Shown in pieces: positions 46,238-57,653 of a DNA stretch of 64,000 nt. The stretch is from assembly GCA_949751835.1 (NCBI GenBank), contig CATKHK010000102.1, forward strand, positions 83,729-147,728, in the 5' to 3' direction. A program made the translations under genes and the position numbers. Source of the DNA: Blepharisma japonicum (taxonomy: Eukaryota > Ciliophora > Heterotrichea > Heterotrichida > Blepharismidae). A model generated the notes under the pieces. It was given only the letters and a program-made list of their open reading frames with translations. It had not been told where the DNA came from and made no database searches. The stretch's first letter is position 1, and each line of letters opens with the position of its first letter.

Positions 46238-47599
46238 TTATGAAATGCTCTGCCAATTCTGGATCATAATTTTTTGAATACAAAGCAAAGCTGCCCCATT
46301 TACATCTTTATTAGAATTTTGCATCAGCTCCATCGCCCTAATTTTTGCTCCAAGCTTGCTGGCAACTGTTTTTCCATATGGATGGAACCTCGCAAACTCT
46401 CCAATATCTCCAAGCGCCAAAACTACAGTCTGTACACTTTCTGAATTCAGCAGCTGGACAAGTTTTTTAACCGGCCCAAAGCTGTCATTTTCCAAATGTT
46501 TTGCATTTTCTTTCCAAAATGCTTCTGTATGAGTGACTCCAGGCACTAAGTCTCCTCTTTCCACTTCTTTAAGCCATTTATCAAATGATGAAAACAGCTT
46601 TACATTGCTGGCTAAAATGTCTCCAAGATCTTTGACCAATTCTGTAACATCTGGGTCTTTTAATATTCTTTTTGACAAATTATCAATAATTTCGACCAAT
46701 TTATTTTCAATCATAATTTCTACAGTCCCTTCGCCAGCTGATAAATTTTTTAATGTGCCTAAAGCGACTCTGATGACTTTTTCTTTGTCAGTCCTTCTGA
46801 GCTCTTTTATAATTTTTCCAATTAAATTATAGTCACTTCTTATGAAAAACTCGTAAGAATCTTCGTCAAAAGAGATCATCCATAAACAGCAAATCGCAGC
46901 ATAAATAGGCTGGTGGATTCCTGATTTTTGGTCAAGTAAAGGCACAAGAATAGTTCTTAGACCGCCTGTCCTTAAAAATTCTCTTCTGACTGCGTCGATC
47001 TTAAAAAGAGGTAAAAAGCAGTAAGTGGCTTCTTCTAAAGGTAAAGTGTTGTCCATGCCTTGGTTTATTAAAGAATCTACCAGTCTTGAGGCTTGATTTA
47101 CATAATCTCCAGGGTTTTCACGGTTTCTTAATATAAGTTCGCCTAATATTGTGGAAAGAATATGACTTGCTGCCCCTACAATAATAGGAATTGTTTTATA
47201 AGAATTCGCAAATCTCACCAATAAATTAATAACATTAAAGGTCTCTCTGCCTGTCGCCAGCTGAATCAGGCTTAAAAGTTGTCGACTGTCATCTTGGATA
47301 ATTCCATCAAGTGTCGCCAAAAGACTTTGAGCAAAAATTTCATCATCACTTGAGCAGTCTAATAGAGAGAATAAGGTTCGATATATTGGAATTGGGTCTT
47401 CTGCAATCCTTCTTCGCTGCTCTTCAAGATTGCTTACCATAAATGAGGTATAGATATCAGATTGTCCACGGCCTATAGAGCCTGCAGCTTCAATTTGATG
47501 GACATTTGGCTTCATATATATAGAAAGACTGGAATATGCTTCAGGGTGGACATTAAAGACTATTGAATAAGCCATCAACCTGTCTCTTGAGACTGCCAT
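46238..47599 (-). CDS. VMA13: V-type H+-ATPase subunit H
   Basis: Clean 453-residue frame, near the usual length of 440-480. It is built of Armadillo/HEAT-type helical repeats. The C-terminal domain carries the family signature: HTEAFWKENAKHLEND, LGDIGEFARFHPYGK, LGAKIRAMELM and a final QKIMIQNW. Subunit H is a soluble V1 part that is needed for ATP-driven proton pumping and for silencing the free V1 sector, on endosomal, contractile-vacuole and food-vacuole membranes in ciliates. No TGA and no intron. Two broken copies of its 3' end lie in the kinase array upstream. Confidence 0.95.
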   Translation of the reverse strand: MAVSRDRLMAYSIVFNVHPEAYSSLSIYMKPNVHQIEAAGSIGRGQSDIYTSFMVSNLEEQRRRIAEDPIPIYRTLFSLLDCSSDDEIFAQSLLATLDGIIQDDSRQLLSLIQLATGRETFNVINLLVRFANSYKTIPIIVGAASHILSTILGELILRNRENPGDYVNQASRLVDSLINQGMDNTLPLEEATYCFLPLFKIDAVRREFLRTGGLRTILVPLLDQKSGIHQPIYAAICCLWMISFDEDSYEFFIRSDYNLIGKIIKELRRTDKEKVIRVALGTLKNLSAGEGTVEIMIENKLVEIIDNLSKRILKDPDVTELVKDLGDILASNVKLFSSFDKWLKEVERGDLVPGVTHTEAFWKENAKHLENDSFGPVKKLVQLLNSESVQTVVLALGDIGEFARFHPYGKTVASKLGAKIRAMELMQNSNKDVNGAALLCIQKIMIQNWQSIS

Positions 47600-47743
47600 T
47601 ATTTATATTATTGGTTTGGATAACATTTTTGAGTATTGAGAATTAAGAATTAAGCTTACTGGTATTTTGATTGTATTGATCTAGACATGATAAATTTATG
47701 TACTGGAAATATAATAAGAAAAATGAATATTTAATTATGAAAA

Positions 47744-49489
47744 ATGCTTGAAGATAGAAAATTTAATTTAAGCCGAATTGATTATAGCTTCGACGAAAAA
47801 ATATACACAAGCTTTGGAGATAACGAAACTGGGATAGATACTCCTGAAATAGCTAGGCCGAAATCAAGAACTCCAACATTGTTCCATCATCGCCAAATGA
47901 GTCTCCTGAAAAGAAAAGAAAAACATACACGAAAAAGCAATTCCAAAGACTTCAAGCCAAAAACGTTTAAAGATCTTGACAGTGTTATCAATTATTTAAG
48001 CACAAAAACCCCAGAATGGCACAACCTTAAAGCTCAACTTAAAAATCCATCTGTTGGGACGAATATTCAAAAATTAAGAGTTCTAAGTGAAGGCTTAAGC
48101 CATGAAAAAAAATTGGGGCCAGGTAGCTATATTTCAAATACTCCAACCTCTGGTCCGTCCTTCAGATTTTCACCTACTCCAAGATTTACTTCCACAGAAG
48201 AAGAAAGAGCTGATGTCTTATACCCTAAATCACTCTACCTTAGCGAGTCTAGAAGAGTCCAAATAAATAAATTAATCAAAAAAAACAAAAATCTCTCAAA
48301 AATTACCCCAGAAGAATTCAAAAATCTTTTATCAGATAAATTTAAAGAAAAAAAAGAAAGAGAATATCAAATAAAGAAAGTCAAAAAATTTTTAGATGAG
48401 AAAAAACATGAAGAAATAATGAATAAATATTTAGAAAAGCAAAAAAGATACGAGCAATTTAAGTATAAAAAGGACTATGATACAATAGGCAAGGCTTGGA
48501 TTTTTTTAGCAGTATCAATAGGGATTTGTACAGCTCTGCAATATAGATACTCAAAAAAAGTAAAAACAAAAAATAATAAAACAAGGCTAAACTCTTTGTT
48601 TCGAACTGTCTCGAAGTCTATTGGAAGAATTTCTAGGCGTATGAAAACCCATAAAATTGAAAAAGCAATGGAAACAATAAAGAGATTACTTGTTCCCTAT
48701 ATAAGAAAACGCACACAGCATAAAGGTGCTAGAGAAGCCAGACTTGTCTGTGAAATTATTGACAGGATGATGTTCAGTAAAAAAATGTTTAGCTTGATAT
48801 TTTATTGGAGAGGAAAAATAAAATTAGTACAAAAAATATGAAAAGATGCATATATGATAAGAAAAGCAAAATTAAAAGCACTGAAAAAATTGTGGCAAAG
48901 AATTGAAAAAGAACTGCATGCGAAGTATATACAAGCCCATGGAGGGACTAGGTCATGGGTACCTCCTTTAGTAAGGGATCATTTTATAAAGGAATTTTTA
49001 AGAAATCATTTAATTGTGTATGCTTCAGAGTCTAAAAGCCATCATCAAAAAGTTGATAAAATTACCAAAGAATTTTTATCCAAAGTAATTGAAAGAGATA
49101 TGGAAGAGTGAATTACTGGCAAAAAAATTTATTTACAGGATAAGCTTCCACCTAAACCGAGACTAAAGCTTTACACAGATAAAGCCACTATGAAAAACTT
49201 AGTTGAAAAAGCTGAAAAATCAAGACTTCAATGGGAAAAAATAATCTCTGCAGAAAAAAAAATCCTCAAAGGTGATGTTAGGTTTAAAAAAGACTCAATT
49301 ACTAATCTCAAAAATGATTTTGAAGAAGACAAAGAAGAATCAACAGAAAACGAAATTACAGTAACTCAGCCTACAGAAGGTGTTGAATTTTCTGTAGATT
49401 TATCAGCTGAAATTTTTTATGATCCTCCGAAAAGGTCTAAAAACCACAAAAAATCTCGTAAAAAAACGGTGGTAAAGCCTAAAAAATAA
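47744..49489 (+). CDS. Charged coiled-coil protein, 581 aa
   Basis: Three segments join through TGA read as Trp at about 48839 (QKIWKDAY) and 49109 (MEEWITGKK). The protein is highly basic and helical. Residues ~180-250 are a likely coiled coil (KEKKEREYQIKKVKKF), and one hydrophobic stretch (AWIFLAVSIGICTALQY) might be a membrane segment or a buried helix. The C-terminus is a Lys-rich tail. It may be a cytoskeletal or basal-body type ciliate protein. No family recognised. Confidence 0.75.
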
Positions 49490-49505
49490 TTTTATAAATT
49501 AATTC

Positions 49506-50427
49506 ATGGAAGCACTTGATAAGAGGCTATCAGATTTAGTGATCAAATATAAATTTGACTTTCCAAAAATCGCCAGAGAACTTGGAAAGTCTCAAGACGA
49601 ATTGCGCAAAAGATGAACCCATATTCACTGCTCACGTCAAAATAAATTAGTTCCCGCAAAAGCTGAAATCAAAATTCCCCAAAATTTAATTAAATCTACT
49701 ATTGAAGAAATGACTGCAACAGAATTATACCTATAAAATATTCTTCATATTTTAAAAATAATAGCCATAGTCCTATTTTTTATATATAATAAGTCATTTC
49801 TTTAATATTTCCCCCATTTACCCTCACTAAATAAGCCTACTATCTACAAATCGTGAAAATAAGAATTATCTTGACACTTCAAACGTCGATTTTACTGTCC
49901 AAAAATCAATTTCAATTACAGGAGAAGAGATCACACCTAGTGGGTTTTGCATCCTTAAACACTCATTAAAAGACACTTTTACAAAAATAAGAACCAGAGT
50001 CAAAGAGTTTTTACCTGAAATGGAGTTTGATGAAGAAGAAAATTTAGACGAAGGAGTCATGCATTTTCAAGTGTCACTTGGGGATGGAAATTTTTTATTT
50101 CAAGCTAAAGGAAATGAAGAGGAAGAAGAGTGAAAAGAAGTAGCCCCAGGAGTGCCAATACCAAATTTTGATGATATAAAAGTAATACCTGATGAAGATG
50201 TCCCCAAGCCAAGAGTTAATGGAAAAATTGAAGAAATTGAAATACCGAAAATTGAAGGGGAGGTGAAAAAGGAAAAGAAAATGAAAGAAGTGTGGTTTAA
50301 GGGCAGAAAAACAATGGTTGCATACTCAAGCAATGAAGAGGAAGAAGAAAGTGAAGAAGAAAGTGAAGAAGAAAGCGAAGAAGAAGCATATGAAGCAGAA
50401 GAAGAAAACGAAAGCGACAGCTTTTAA
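49506..50427 (+). CDS. Myb/SANT-like and acidic protein, 270 aa after IES removal
   Basis: Two frames that each look incomplete. The first starts with ATG 49506 and holds a short Myb/SANT-like motif (DFPKIARELGKSQDELRKRW, with TGA as Trp). The second is open from 49831 with no ATG near its 5' end. Removing 49734-49842 between CTAT repeats joins them in frame (ELYL then STNRENK). The joined protein has the N-terminal motif, a middle domain (VQKSISITGEEITPSGFCIL), and a highly acidic Glu/Ser C-terminus encoded by GAAGAAAGTGAA repeats. Myb-like plus acidic tail suggests a nuclear or chromatin role, as inference only. Confidence 0.7.
49734..49842. mobile_element. IES-like insertion, 109 bp, TA-bounded
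   Basis: AT-rich stretch flanked by CTAT on both sides. Its removal with one TA left fuses two frames. It is not a multiple of three, contains stops and does not have GT..AG ends. There is no paralogue in the window for confirmation. Confidence 0.6.
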
Positions 50428-50528
50428 TTTTCGCATTGGAATCTTTATATCTAATATTAAATTATTTGCAATAACAGCTTTTTATTATATAGAAAAATCA
50501 ATTAAATCACAATTTACTTATGCTATAA

Positions 50529-50879
50529 ATGAAAATTACCTCAAGCATCTTAGCAGGAGTTTTTGCAGCCACAGCTGGAGCGTTTGGTAAATTTGGTTTT
50601 CAGTCATTTTACTGGGGTGAGCCCCTATACTATGAAGAATTATCCTTAAAAATAGTTTGCATAATCATTATGCTGGCTTTAAACTCTTTGATGATCAAAT
50701 TTTTCATGCAGAGCTTAAAAGACCTCGGTGCCTCAAAAGCTACGGTCATCAATTTTACCTGTAATTACATGAGTTCTGCTATTTTCGGCTACTTGGTCTA
50801 CTCAGAATACCTGTCTCTTACATGGGGTTTAGGAGCTTTACTGATGATAATTGGAGTTTATATAATATCAAAAGATTAA
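50529..50879 (+). CDS. TMEM42: TMEM42-like small membrane protein, 116 aa
   Basis: Four hydrophobic helices: SILAGVFAATAGAFGKFGF, VCIIIMLALNSLMIKFFM, TVINFTCNYMSSAIFGYL and LGALLMIIGVYIIS. The small size, the GAFGKF motif after helix 1 and the C-terminal ALLMIIGVYII match the TMEM42 group of the EamA/drug-metabolite transporter superfamily, half the size of a full transporter. It would sit in an internal membrane. Substrate unknown. Confidence 0.75.
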   Translation: MKITSSILAGVFAATAGAFGKFGFQSFYWGEPLYYEELSLKIVCIIIMLALNSLMIKFFMQSLKDLGASKATVINFTCNYMSSAIFGYLVYSEYLSLTWGLGALLMIIGVYIISKD

Positions 50880-50887
50880 TTAATATT

Positions 50888-51919
50888 ATGGAGCTGCCAG
50901 TGATAAACGAAAAATCACATGAAAAGATTATGAACAGTCTAAGAAAAAGACTAGAACTAAGAGGAGCCAGCCAAAGAAAACTGCATTGTCCGCCTAGAAA
51001 CTATGATCGTGCTGTAGAAGAAATGAATCTGATGCAAAAAAGCTTTGACAAAGAAAGAGAAGATTTAATAGCAAAGTTGCATTGTTCGTTAAAAGAAATT
51101 TCTCCGAAGGAAAAATTTAAAATTCGGTCAAAAACGGTAAAATCGCAGACGCAGAATAGAGAAAAAATTTGAAAAGAGTTTGTTACGCAGAGTAAATATT
51201 TAAAATCTCCTAGATATTTGAAAAAAATTTATAGAGGGCTTACAGAAAGATCTCAATCTAGTCTTGCAAATAGGAATGAAATCAGAAATATAAATGATTC
51301 TGTGCTAACGAGTAGCCCACATCAGCCAGGAGGGTTGTCACCTTGGCCAGATTCACGCTCAATAAGTCCAGCTAGATCTCGAGAATCTCCAAATAAATAT
51401 CGGCCATCTTCAAACTTAAAGCAAAGGTATTTTATGATATCTGAAAGCAAATCGTCCCCAAGGCATATAACGACAACAAATGCCTCGAATCCTAATACCA
51501 ATTGTTCATCTCCTCAGCTTGTGCATATAAATGAAATTATTTCTTCTTGCTTAGAATTTAGTCATTTTGAGACTCCAAAAGTCCCAAAATCATCATCAAA
51601 AGGACTAAAGCCGAACGAAGAGGTAAAAATACTTGTTAAAGCGATAAATAAATATGAAGAGTCTTCATTAGAAAACGAATTAGAGCAGCTGCCTATAAGT
51701 GAACATATAAATAGAGAAAAAGCCTTGAGAAAAGAAGCTATGAAAAATTTATATGATACAAAATCATTGGAAAAGCTTAAAAAAGACCGATGAGACACTT
51801 CCTACTTTGTAGGCTGCAAACTCCGCAGCAAGCGAGTCTGGAAATACAAAGGCGATATTTTGCCTAAAAAATTCCAAAATGAAATAATCAGCAACTACAT
51901 GAATTCTAAATTCTTGTAA
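50888..51919 (+). CDS. Hypothetical protein, 343 aa
   Basis: ATG 50888, 8 bp after the previous stop. Two TGA codons are Trp (near 51170 and 51791). The N-terminal 90 residues are helical and charged. The middle is Ser/Pro-rich and disordered (HQPGGLSPWPDSRSISPARS). The C-terminal ~130 residues are helical, with a final motif YFVGCKLRSKRVWKYKGD. No family recognised; the style fits a cytoskeletal or cortical protein. Confidence 0.7.
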
Positions 51920-51946
51920 TTAAAATTTTCGAATAATCCTAACTTA

Positions 51947-52648
51947 TTAAGCTTCAGCTTCAATCTCTGATATCAATTTCTGTACCGTTTCATCCTCCAA
52001 CATTTGTAGCCCTGCCCTTTGCATTACAGCTACCTCAATATTCCTGCTTCCACTTTCTACCACCTCCAGCAGTCCTTTTATGGCTAATTTCAACGTTAAA
52101 TCCATTGACAAATTTTCCTGGTAATTTTTCTCTAAAAATTCCACCACATTTTTCGAATTTTTCCCAATGGCTTGTGCTTTCCAGGCACTAAAGCTTCCAG
52201 AGGGCTCAGTCATAAATAATTTAGGCTCCCCAGCTCTGCCAAATCCTACGACTAAAGTGGAAACTCCATAAGGCCTGACACCTCCTTTTTGGGTGTATTC
52301 TTGCTGTGTTCTTGCTATATGTCTTGCAATATATTCCGCTGAGGGTGGATCTTCCATTGTAAGTCTGAAACTTTGGCACTCCACCCTGGCTTTATCGCAG
52401 AGAACTCTGGCGTCTGCTGTAAGTCCTGCGAAAGCTAAAGCAATTCCTTCATCAAGAATGTGGATTTTTTTGACAGTCCTGGTGTCTTGAAGTTTTGCAG
52501 CAGCTTTTCTTTCAACTGCAAGGACAGTACAGTCTACACCTTGAACGCCAACTGCACAGCGGCCTTTGCGTACTGCTTCCATTGCGTATTCTACTTGAAA
52601 TAGATGTCCATCGGGCGAAAATATAGTGATAGCAGTATCATATGACAT
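51947..52648 (-). CDS. PSMA7: 20S proteasome subunit alpha type 4 (PSMA7)
   Basis: 233 residues. The N-terminus [25 protein letters not shown] is the alpha-subunit gate/H0 region, closest to the alpha4 type (human PSMA7). There is a later [12 protein letters not shown] motif. Alpha subunits form the outer rings of the 20S core and are not catalytic. The gene is compact, intronless and free of TGA. It lies 24 bp from the next gene on the same strand. Confidence 0.93.
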   Translation of the reverse strand: MSYDTAITIFSPDGHLFQVEYAMEAVRKGRCAVGVQGVDCTVLAVERKAAAKLQDTRTVKKIHILDEGIALAFAGLTADARVLCDKARVECQSFRLTMEDPPSAEYIARHIARTQQEYTQKGGVRPYGVSTLVVGFGRAGEPKLFMTEPSGSFSAWKAQAIGKNSKNVVEFLEKNYQENLSMDLTLKLAIKGLLEVVESGSRNIEVAVMQRAGLQMLEDETVQKLISEIEAEA

Positions 52649-52672
52649 TTTTATAATAGAAACTTATAATAA

Positions 52673-53971
52673 TTAAAATAGGCCTTGGGACTCATACCAC
52701 CTTAAAGCGTGTATAAAGGACTCTAGAGAGAGAGATCCATATAACTGGATAGCTTTTGAAGAAACTGCTTCAAGTTTGCCAAGCTTTATTGCTAGTCCAG
52801 CAGAATCGAATAAGTCTTTGATATCTTCTTTAGGTCTTTCTCTTTTGAATTCATCTGGAGAGATCCCATATCGAAGCCAGAAATCAGGGTAAAGCAGCTG
52901 CACAGCTGAAACTTCGTCTCCATAATTATTTGGGTCTGCTACAGATTTAAATGCTTTTTTAGGTATATCATTCCTGATCGTGGGAACTCCAAACTGCCTC
53001 TCTTCATCTCCTTCCTTTACAATATTTCTAAACCCAAACCTATTAGTTTTCCCTAAATCTGGATCAGGCTGTACTTCTCTTTCATTAGGCTGCCCATGAA
53101 TGCATTGTTTAGCAGTCCACTCATTCCTTCTATGAATTGAGGCCCCAAAAGCATGATCTTCAGGCAAATTTGGCTTGCCCTGGCCTAAATTTCTAGGTCT
53201 TCCAAGTCCATCATGTGTGGTTGCCCTAAAATCTTCTACAGCTTTCTGTATAATAACAGTTTTAGGATGCGAACTTCCATATGTTTCAGGCTGCAATGAA
53301 ATTGCAGCCCCATTAAGCTGCTTAGGGTCTGGAAGTCCAAATCTATGTTCATATTTATCGACAGGCCATCTGTAATCCCTTTTTATCTGTTCCCCCGCTT
53401 CAGTTACCCCATGAGACTTATAATACATCCTTCTCACTTCTTCATTTTCAGCCCTTTTCCCATTATTCGGAAAAATCACTGAATAAGCATTTTCACTATT
53501 AACTGTTTTTACCCCAAATTTAAAATCAGGGTCATTAACGGCGCTTGGCATTTGATAATTTCTCAGTAAGGATTTTCCTAACGGTTCTCTTTTGCTTGAA
53601 GCATATTTGTCTTCTTTTAATTTATTAGCAAATTCTGTAAGGCCTTGGAGAGTATTTGGCTTAATTACTTCATGGACATGGTCAGAGCTGTGGGTTTTTT
53701 TGCCATATGTAAAATTAGTTGGAGGGAGAGGATCATCGGCTATTCCATAGTGAATTTGTTTAGCACCAGGCTCTTCATTGAAGCTTTTTCGGAATTTTTT
53801 TATATTTGGGGGAGTTGAGGTACGAGGAGGGATGGGCTTTATGCAGAATTCGGCACCTTCATCAGGGGTTGAAATTGCAAGGCCTGCAGGAGGGAGGATT
53901 GCGTTGTTTTGGGGCTGGTTTAAGAAACCTGCATTTGAGTAATAGGAAGCTTGAAATGGTCTGAAAGCCAT
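52673..53971 (-). CDS. EFHB: EFHB/CFAP21-like axonemal protein, 432 aa
   Basis: Repeated short motifs of the type FGVKTVNSENAYSVIFP, YGKKTHSSDHVHEVI and FGVPTIRNDIPKKA, and the C-terminal FDSAGLAIKLGKLEAV helix, match EFHB (CFAP21), a protein bound inside axonemal doublet microtubules. The human protein is about twice as long. No clear Ca-binding EF-hand loop is visible here. Fits the heavy ciliation of the organism. Confidence 0.72.
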   Translation of the reverse strand: MAFRPFQASYYSNAGFLNQPQNNAILPPAGLAISTPDEGAEFCIKPIPPRTSTPPNIKKFRKSFNEEPGAKQIHYGIADDPLPPTNFTYGKKTHSSDHVHEVIKPNTLQGLTEFANKLKEDKYASSKREPLGKSLLRNYQMPSAVNDPDFKFGVKTVNSENAYSVIFPNNGKRAENEEVRRMYYKSHGVTEAGEQIKRDYRWPVDKYEHRFGLPDPKQLNGAAISLQPETYGSSHPKTVIIQKAVEDFRATTHDGLGRPRNLGQGKPNLPEDHAFGASIHRRNEWTAKQCIHGQPNEREVQPDPDLGKTNRFGFRNIVKEGDEERQFGVPTIRNDIPKKAFKSVADPNNYGDEVSAVQLLYPDFWLRYGISPDEFKRERPKEDIKDLFDSAGLAIKLGKLEAVSSKAIQLYGSLSLESFIHALRWYESQGLF

Positions 53972-54766
53972 TCGGGATGATTTAAAAAACTGGAATTTTA
54001 ATAGAACAGTCTCGAATGTAAGGTAAAAGAAAATCCATTTTAAAGATGATGCTTAATCCTATCATCTTTTTAAAAACTATCACATTATAGGCCAAAAAAT
54101 GTTTCAAAAGTTTTATTCAGTGATTGAATTAGATTTAAAAACTATTGTGCTTTTATTATTTTTTTTATAAAATTCGTTGAACTTTTATTTATGTCGAAAA
54201 TTTGTCATAAATTTGTATTTTATTCCAATATTGCTGAAAAGCAAGATTAAAATAGTCATCTTATAGGATATATCCTATAAAGGTTAAATTATATTTTTAA
54301 TTATTTGAATGCCATGCACTTTTAAATTAAGAATAATGGCTTACATTATTATAAAACTCTTTTCTCAATTAAAAGCAATGCAACACTATTAATATATCCT
54401 TAGTCATGTATAGAATTTAACAATTTTAATATCTTATTCAAAAGTAAGAATTTTAATGTGAATAATATAGAACATAGCAAGACAATGAATCACGCTTGCT
54501 AACATTTATATGGGAACATTATCTTTATAATTAAAAAGCAGCAGCAGAAAAACCTTTATGGCTTTCTTTTGTTTTATTTTCCTATCATCTACACAAGTCA
54601 TGCCAAGCTATCCCAGCATAAACTCATCAGGTTCGTCATTTTCCTAGCTGGCATCTATTAAATATATTTCTCCAAAGATATGACAAAAATATTCTATGAC
54701 GTAACAATTTTTCTATGACGTACCTACTTGTATAAAAGGCCAGCCACTATCCAAAATGGCATTATA
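53972..54766. other. Divergent intergenic region
   Basis: About 800 bp between the divergent EFHB-like and ABCG genes, very AT-rich. A 29-codon plus-strand frame at about 54558 with a hydrophobic start is too short to call. Promoters for both genes must be here. Confidence 0.45.
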
Positions 54767-56745
54767 ATGATTGATAATAAAATTTATTCAAAAGAAAGTG
54801 AAGAGACTCCAAGAGAATATGTATATTCTAATAGTCAAAATAGTGAGCAGAGCCTAAGAACTCATTTAAAAGCTGAAGATCACATTGGCAGATATGTGAA
54901 ACTGTCATGGGAAGATATAAATTATTACGCGTCTACTAAAGAAAAAACTATGCATATTTTGAAAAGTGTTTCTGGGCATGCAAATCCTGGAGAATTCTTA
55001 TTCTATTTTATTGAATTTTTATAATAAAAAATTAATTGCAATTAATAATTAATTCAATTTTGCATAATATAGCAATTATGGGTTCTTCTGGATCAGGAAA
55101 AACCTCACTTTTGAATATTTTGGCAAATAGAGTATCAAGTGCAGGTCATAATGAAAGAACTGGCACAATCACAGCTAATGGAAAAGACACAAAAGAGCTT
55201 AATATAAGCAGGTACGCAGCTTATGTGACCCAAGACGATATTTTACTGCCAGTTTTGACCCCAAGAGACTGTCTGATGTTCTACGCAGCTTTAAGATGTC
55301 CTGGAACAGAAAAAGAAAGATTAGCAAAAGTAGAAGAGATTCTCAACGATTTAAATATAGCAAAAATAGCTGACAATTTAATTGGAAATACGATAATCAA
55401 AGGAATCTCTGGTGGAGAAAAAAAAAGGGTTAGTATTGGAATTGAGTTAATGTCAGATCCTTGTATTATCATGCTAGATGAACCAACTTCGGGCCTAGAC
55501 AGTTATAATGCAGGAGCTGTAGTCGATTTACTATTAAAGCAAGCCGCAAAAGGCAGAACAATTATTTCCACAATTCACCAACCAAGTTCCAATGTTTTTA
55601 AAAAATTCGATAAATTAATGCTTCTTTCTGAAGGAAATGTAGTTTATCATGGCCCATGCGATAAATCACGAAAATATTTCGCAGATCTTGGATATAAATG
55701 TCCAAGACAAGTAAATCCAGCTGATTACTATATGAGAATGCTTCATATAACAAACAGACACGAAATTACTGAAGAAGAACAAAATAAACTCGACCTATTT
55801 ACACAAAATTATAAAGAAAAATATGCCAAAGAAACAGAGACAAAATATGAACTTACTGAGTTACACGAAATAGAAAGCTATCATCCGAACTGTTGGGTAG
55901 AGTTTTTGGAATTACTTAAAAGATCAGCCAAAACAGCAGCGAAAAACAGATATGCATTAAGACTTCGGCTCATGATGGCATTAGTGATAGGAGTTCTATT
56001 AGCTATAATTTTCAATGACTTAGGCAATGGACAAGAAGCTATTCAAAATATCAATGGAGTCCTTTATATGCTTTCTATATGGTCAGTGATGAGCGGGAAT
56101 AGTTCGGTTGTTTTGAATTGTAAGATTTATTTAGATCATATGGAAAGGGCTGTCATTTTGAAAGAGACTGATGAAGGGCTATATGGGTCCTGGTCGTATT
56201 TCTTAGCCAAGAATATTGTTGATCTACCATGAACTTTTATTGCTGGGATACTTACTGGGGTTGTTTCGTATTTCAGCTTAGATCTCAATCTTTATGATGG
56301 ATCAAAATTCGTGATTTTCTGTAATTTTTATGCAGATTTTATATATGTTCTTTCGCTTCAAATGGGCATGGGTTTTGGCTATGTTACTGGCTTCATGTTT
56401 TCTACAGTTGAAGCAGCTCATGCATTTAGTACAGTAGTTCTTTTCCCTCTCACTGCATTTGGGGGAGAAAATGTAAAAATTGATTCAATTCCACTGGCTT
56501 GGAGATGGGTTACGTATATTACTGTAAAAATTATTTAGCCATTTAAATGGACTTTTCAAGCTTTTACTGTTAATGAGTACACAGATTGGGAAAAAGATTG
56601 CAATACAGAATGCGATCCTATAGGAGACTTAGGATGGTCCGATCAGTTATGGCAAGGCATCATTGGGATATTGGTGATCAGCGCTACCGTTAGGCTAATT
56701 TCATATTTTATTTTGAAATTGCAGACCCGAAATAAAAATAATTAA
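54767..56745 (+). CDS. ABCG-type half transporter 1, 630 aa after IES and intron removal
   Basis: Start MIDNKIYSKESEE. Coding parts are 54767-55000, 55072-56523 and 56539-56745, with TGA as Trp at DLPW (about 56231). The nucleotide-binding domain comes first: Walker A GSSGSGKT, signature ISGGEKKR, Walker B IIMLDEPTSGLDS, H-loop TIHQPSS. About six membrane helices follow (from residue ~360). NBD before TMD is the ABCG order. It should dimerise to export lipids or xenobiotics. A 71-bp IES sits just before Walker A. The second gene downstream is a close paralogue. Confidence 0.9.
55001..55071. mobile_element. IES-like insertion, 71 bp, TA-bounded
   Basis: Absent from the paralogous gene at 57654, where GEFLAIMG is continuous. 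Excision with one TA left gives GEF-L-AIMG exactly. It lacks GT..AG ends, is not a multiple of three, and contains the palindrome ATTAATTGCAATTAAT. Confidence 0.85.
56524..56538 (+). other. 15-nt intron
   Basis: GTAAAAATTATTTAG in ABCG gene 1. Removal joins YIT to PFKWTFQAF, the conserved segment. Unspliced reading hits TAG. Confidence 0.9.
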
Positions 56746-57653
56746 CTAAACGTATTTTATATAAATCTGAACAAAACTAAAATAAATAGATTTTTGTATT
56801 AATTTTTAAAATGGACAGATTTTAAAAAATGATCCGTTTCGTTTTTATACATATTCTAATTGATATTAATTTGAAAAGTGCAAATGACTGTAGAAGCCGC
56901 CTATTATGTAAATTTGAATTTAAATAAATATATGTAGACTCGCAATAATATTTTTTATGAGATTCTTTAAATATTTTTTGTCTAATTTTTCATCAAATTT
57001 TGGCTTGTTGGCCTTACCATAAACTGGGAAGAAGCTATATTAAAGATAATTTTAACAGAAGATGTCTTAATTTCTTAATTCTGAAGTACTCTACATCATA
57101 ATATAAGAAAAACTAGTGTTATGATTTGTTTTGATCACAAAAATAAAGCTAAATTTTTCTGCATTGTTTAATATTAAAGTAAGCTTCTATTATTTATTGG
57201 ATTTTTTAATACAATTTGTTTTATAAAAACAAGGCGCAAAAAAAAACTTGCTCGCCCTTAAGGGAGCTTGCATAGCTTTAAGAAATATGGAAATAAAATT
57301 GAATAAATAGAAAATTAAATTCATATTTTCGAACTCGAAAATTATGCAATACTGATGCTGACTAAAAATCAATGGAAAGATTATCCTTATCAAAATTTAT
57401 TCTCCTTTGAGTCTCTTATTTATCCCGTTTTGCTCTGTTATACATATTTTTTGATAAATATTTTTTTCAATTAAATTTGAGTATTTATATAGCTTTATTA
57501 TTGCCAAGCACAGATAACGTTGCTAAAAATTAAACTTTTTAAAAATACTGTATTTTCCCTATTTTAAAAGGTGTAATAATAAAAATGTTTTCTCCATTTT
57601 GAAAGGTGACGTAAAAAAGTCCAAAAATGTAACAGTTTCAAATATGGTTAATA
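56746..57653. other. Intergenic, nothing recognised
   Basis: About 900 bp, very AT-rich. A small palindromic stretch GCTCGCCCTTAAGGGAGC lies near 57250. No gene. Confidence 0.45.

Noticed and set aside
52293-53375. Plus-strand frames inside the proteasome and EFHB genes
   Set aside because: Antisense to well-supported conserved genes.
55001-55071. Ordinary spliceosomal intron as explanation of the 71-bp insertion
   Set aside because: No GT..AG ends and far longer than the 15-nt introns found in the same gene; TA borders fit an IES better.
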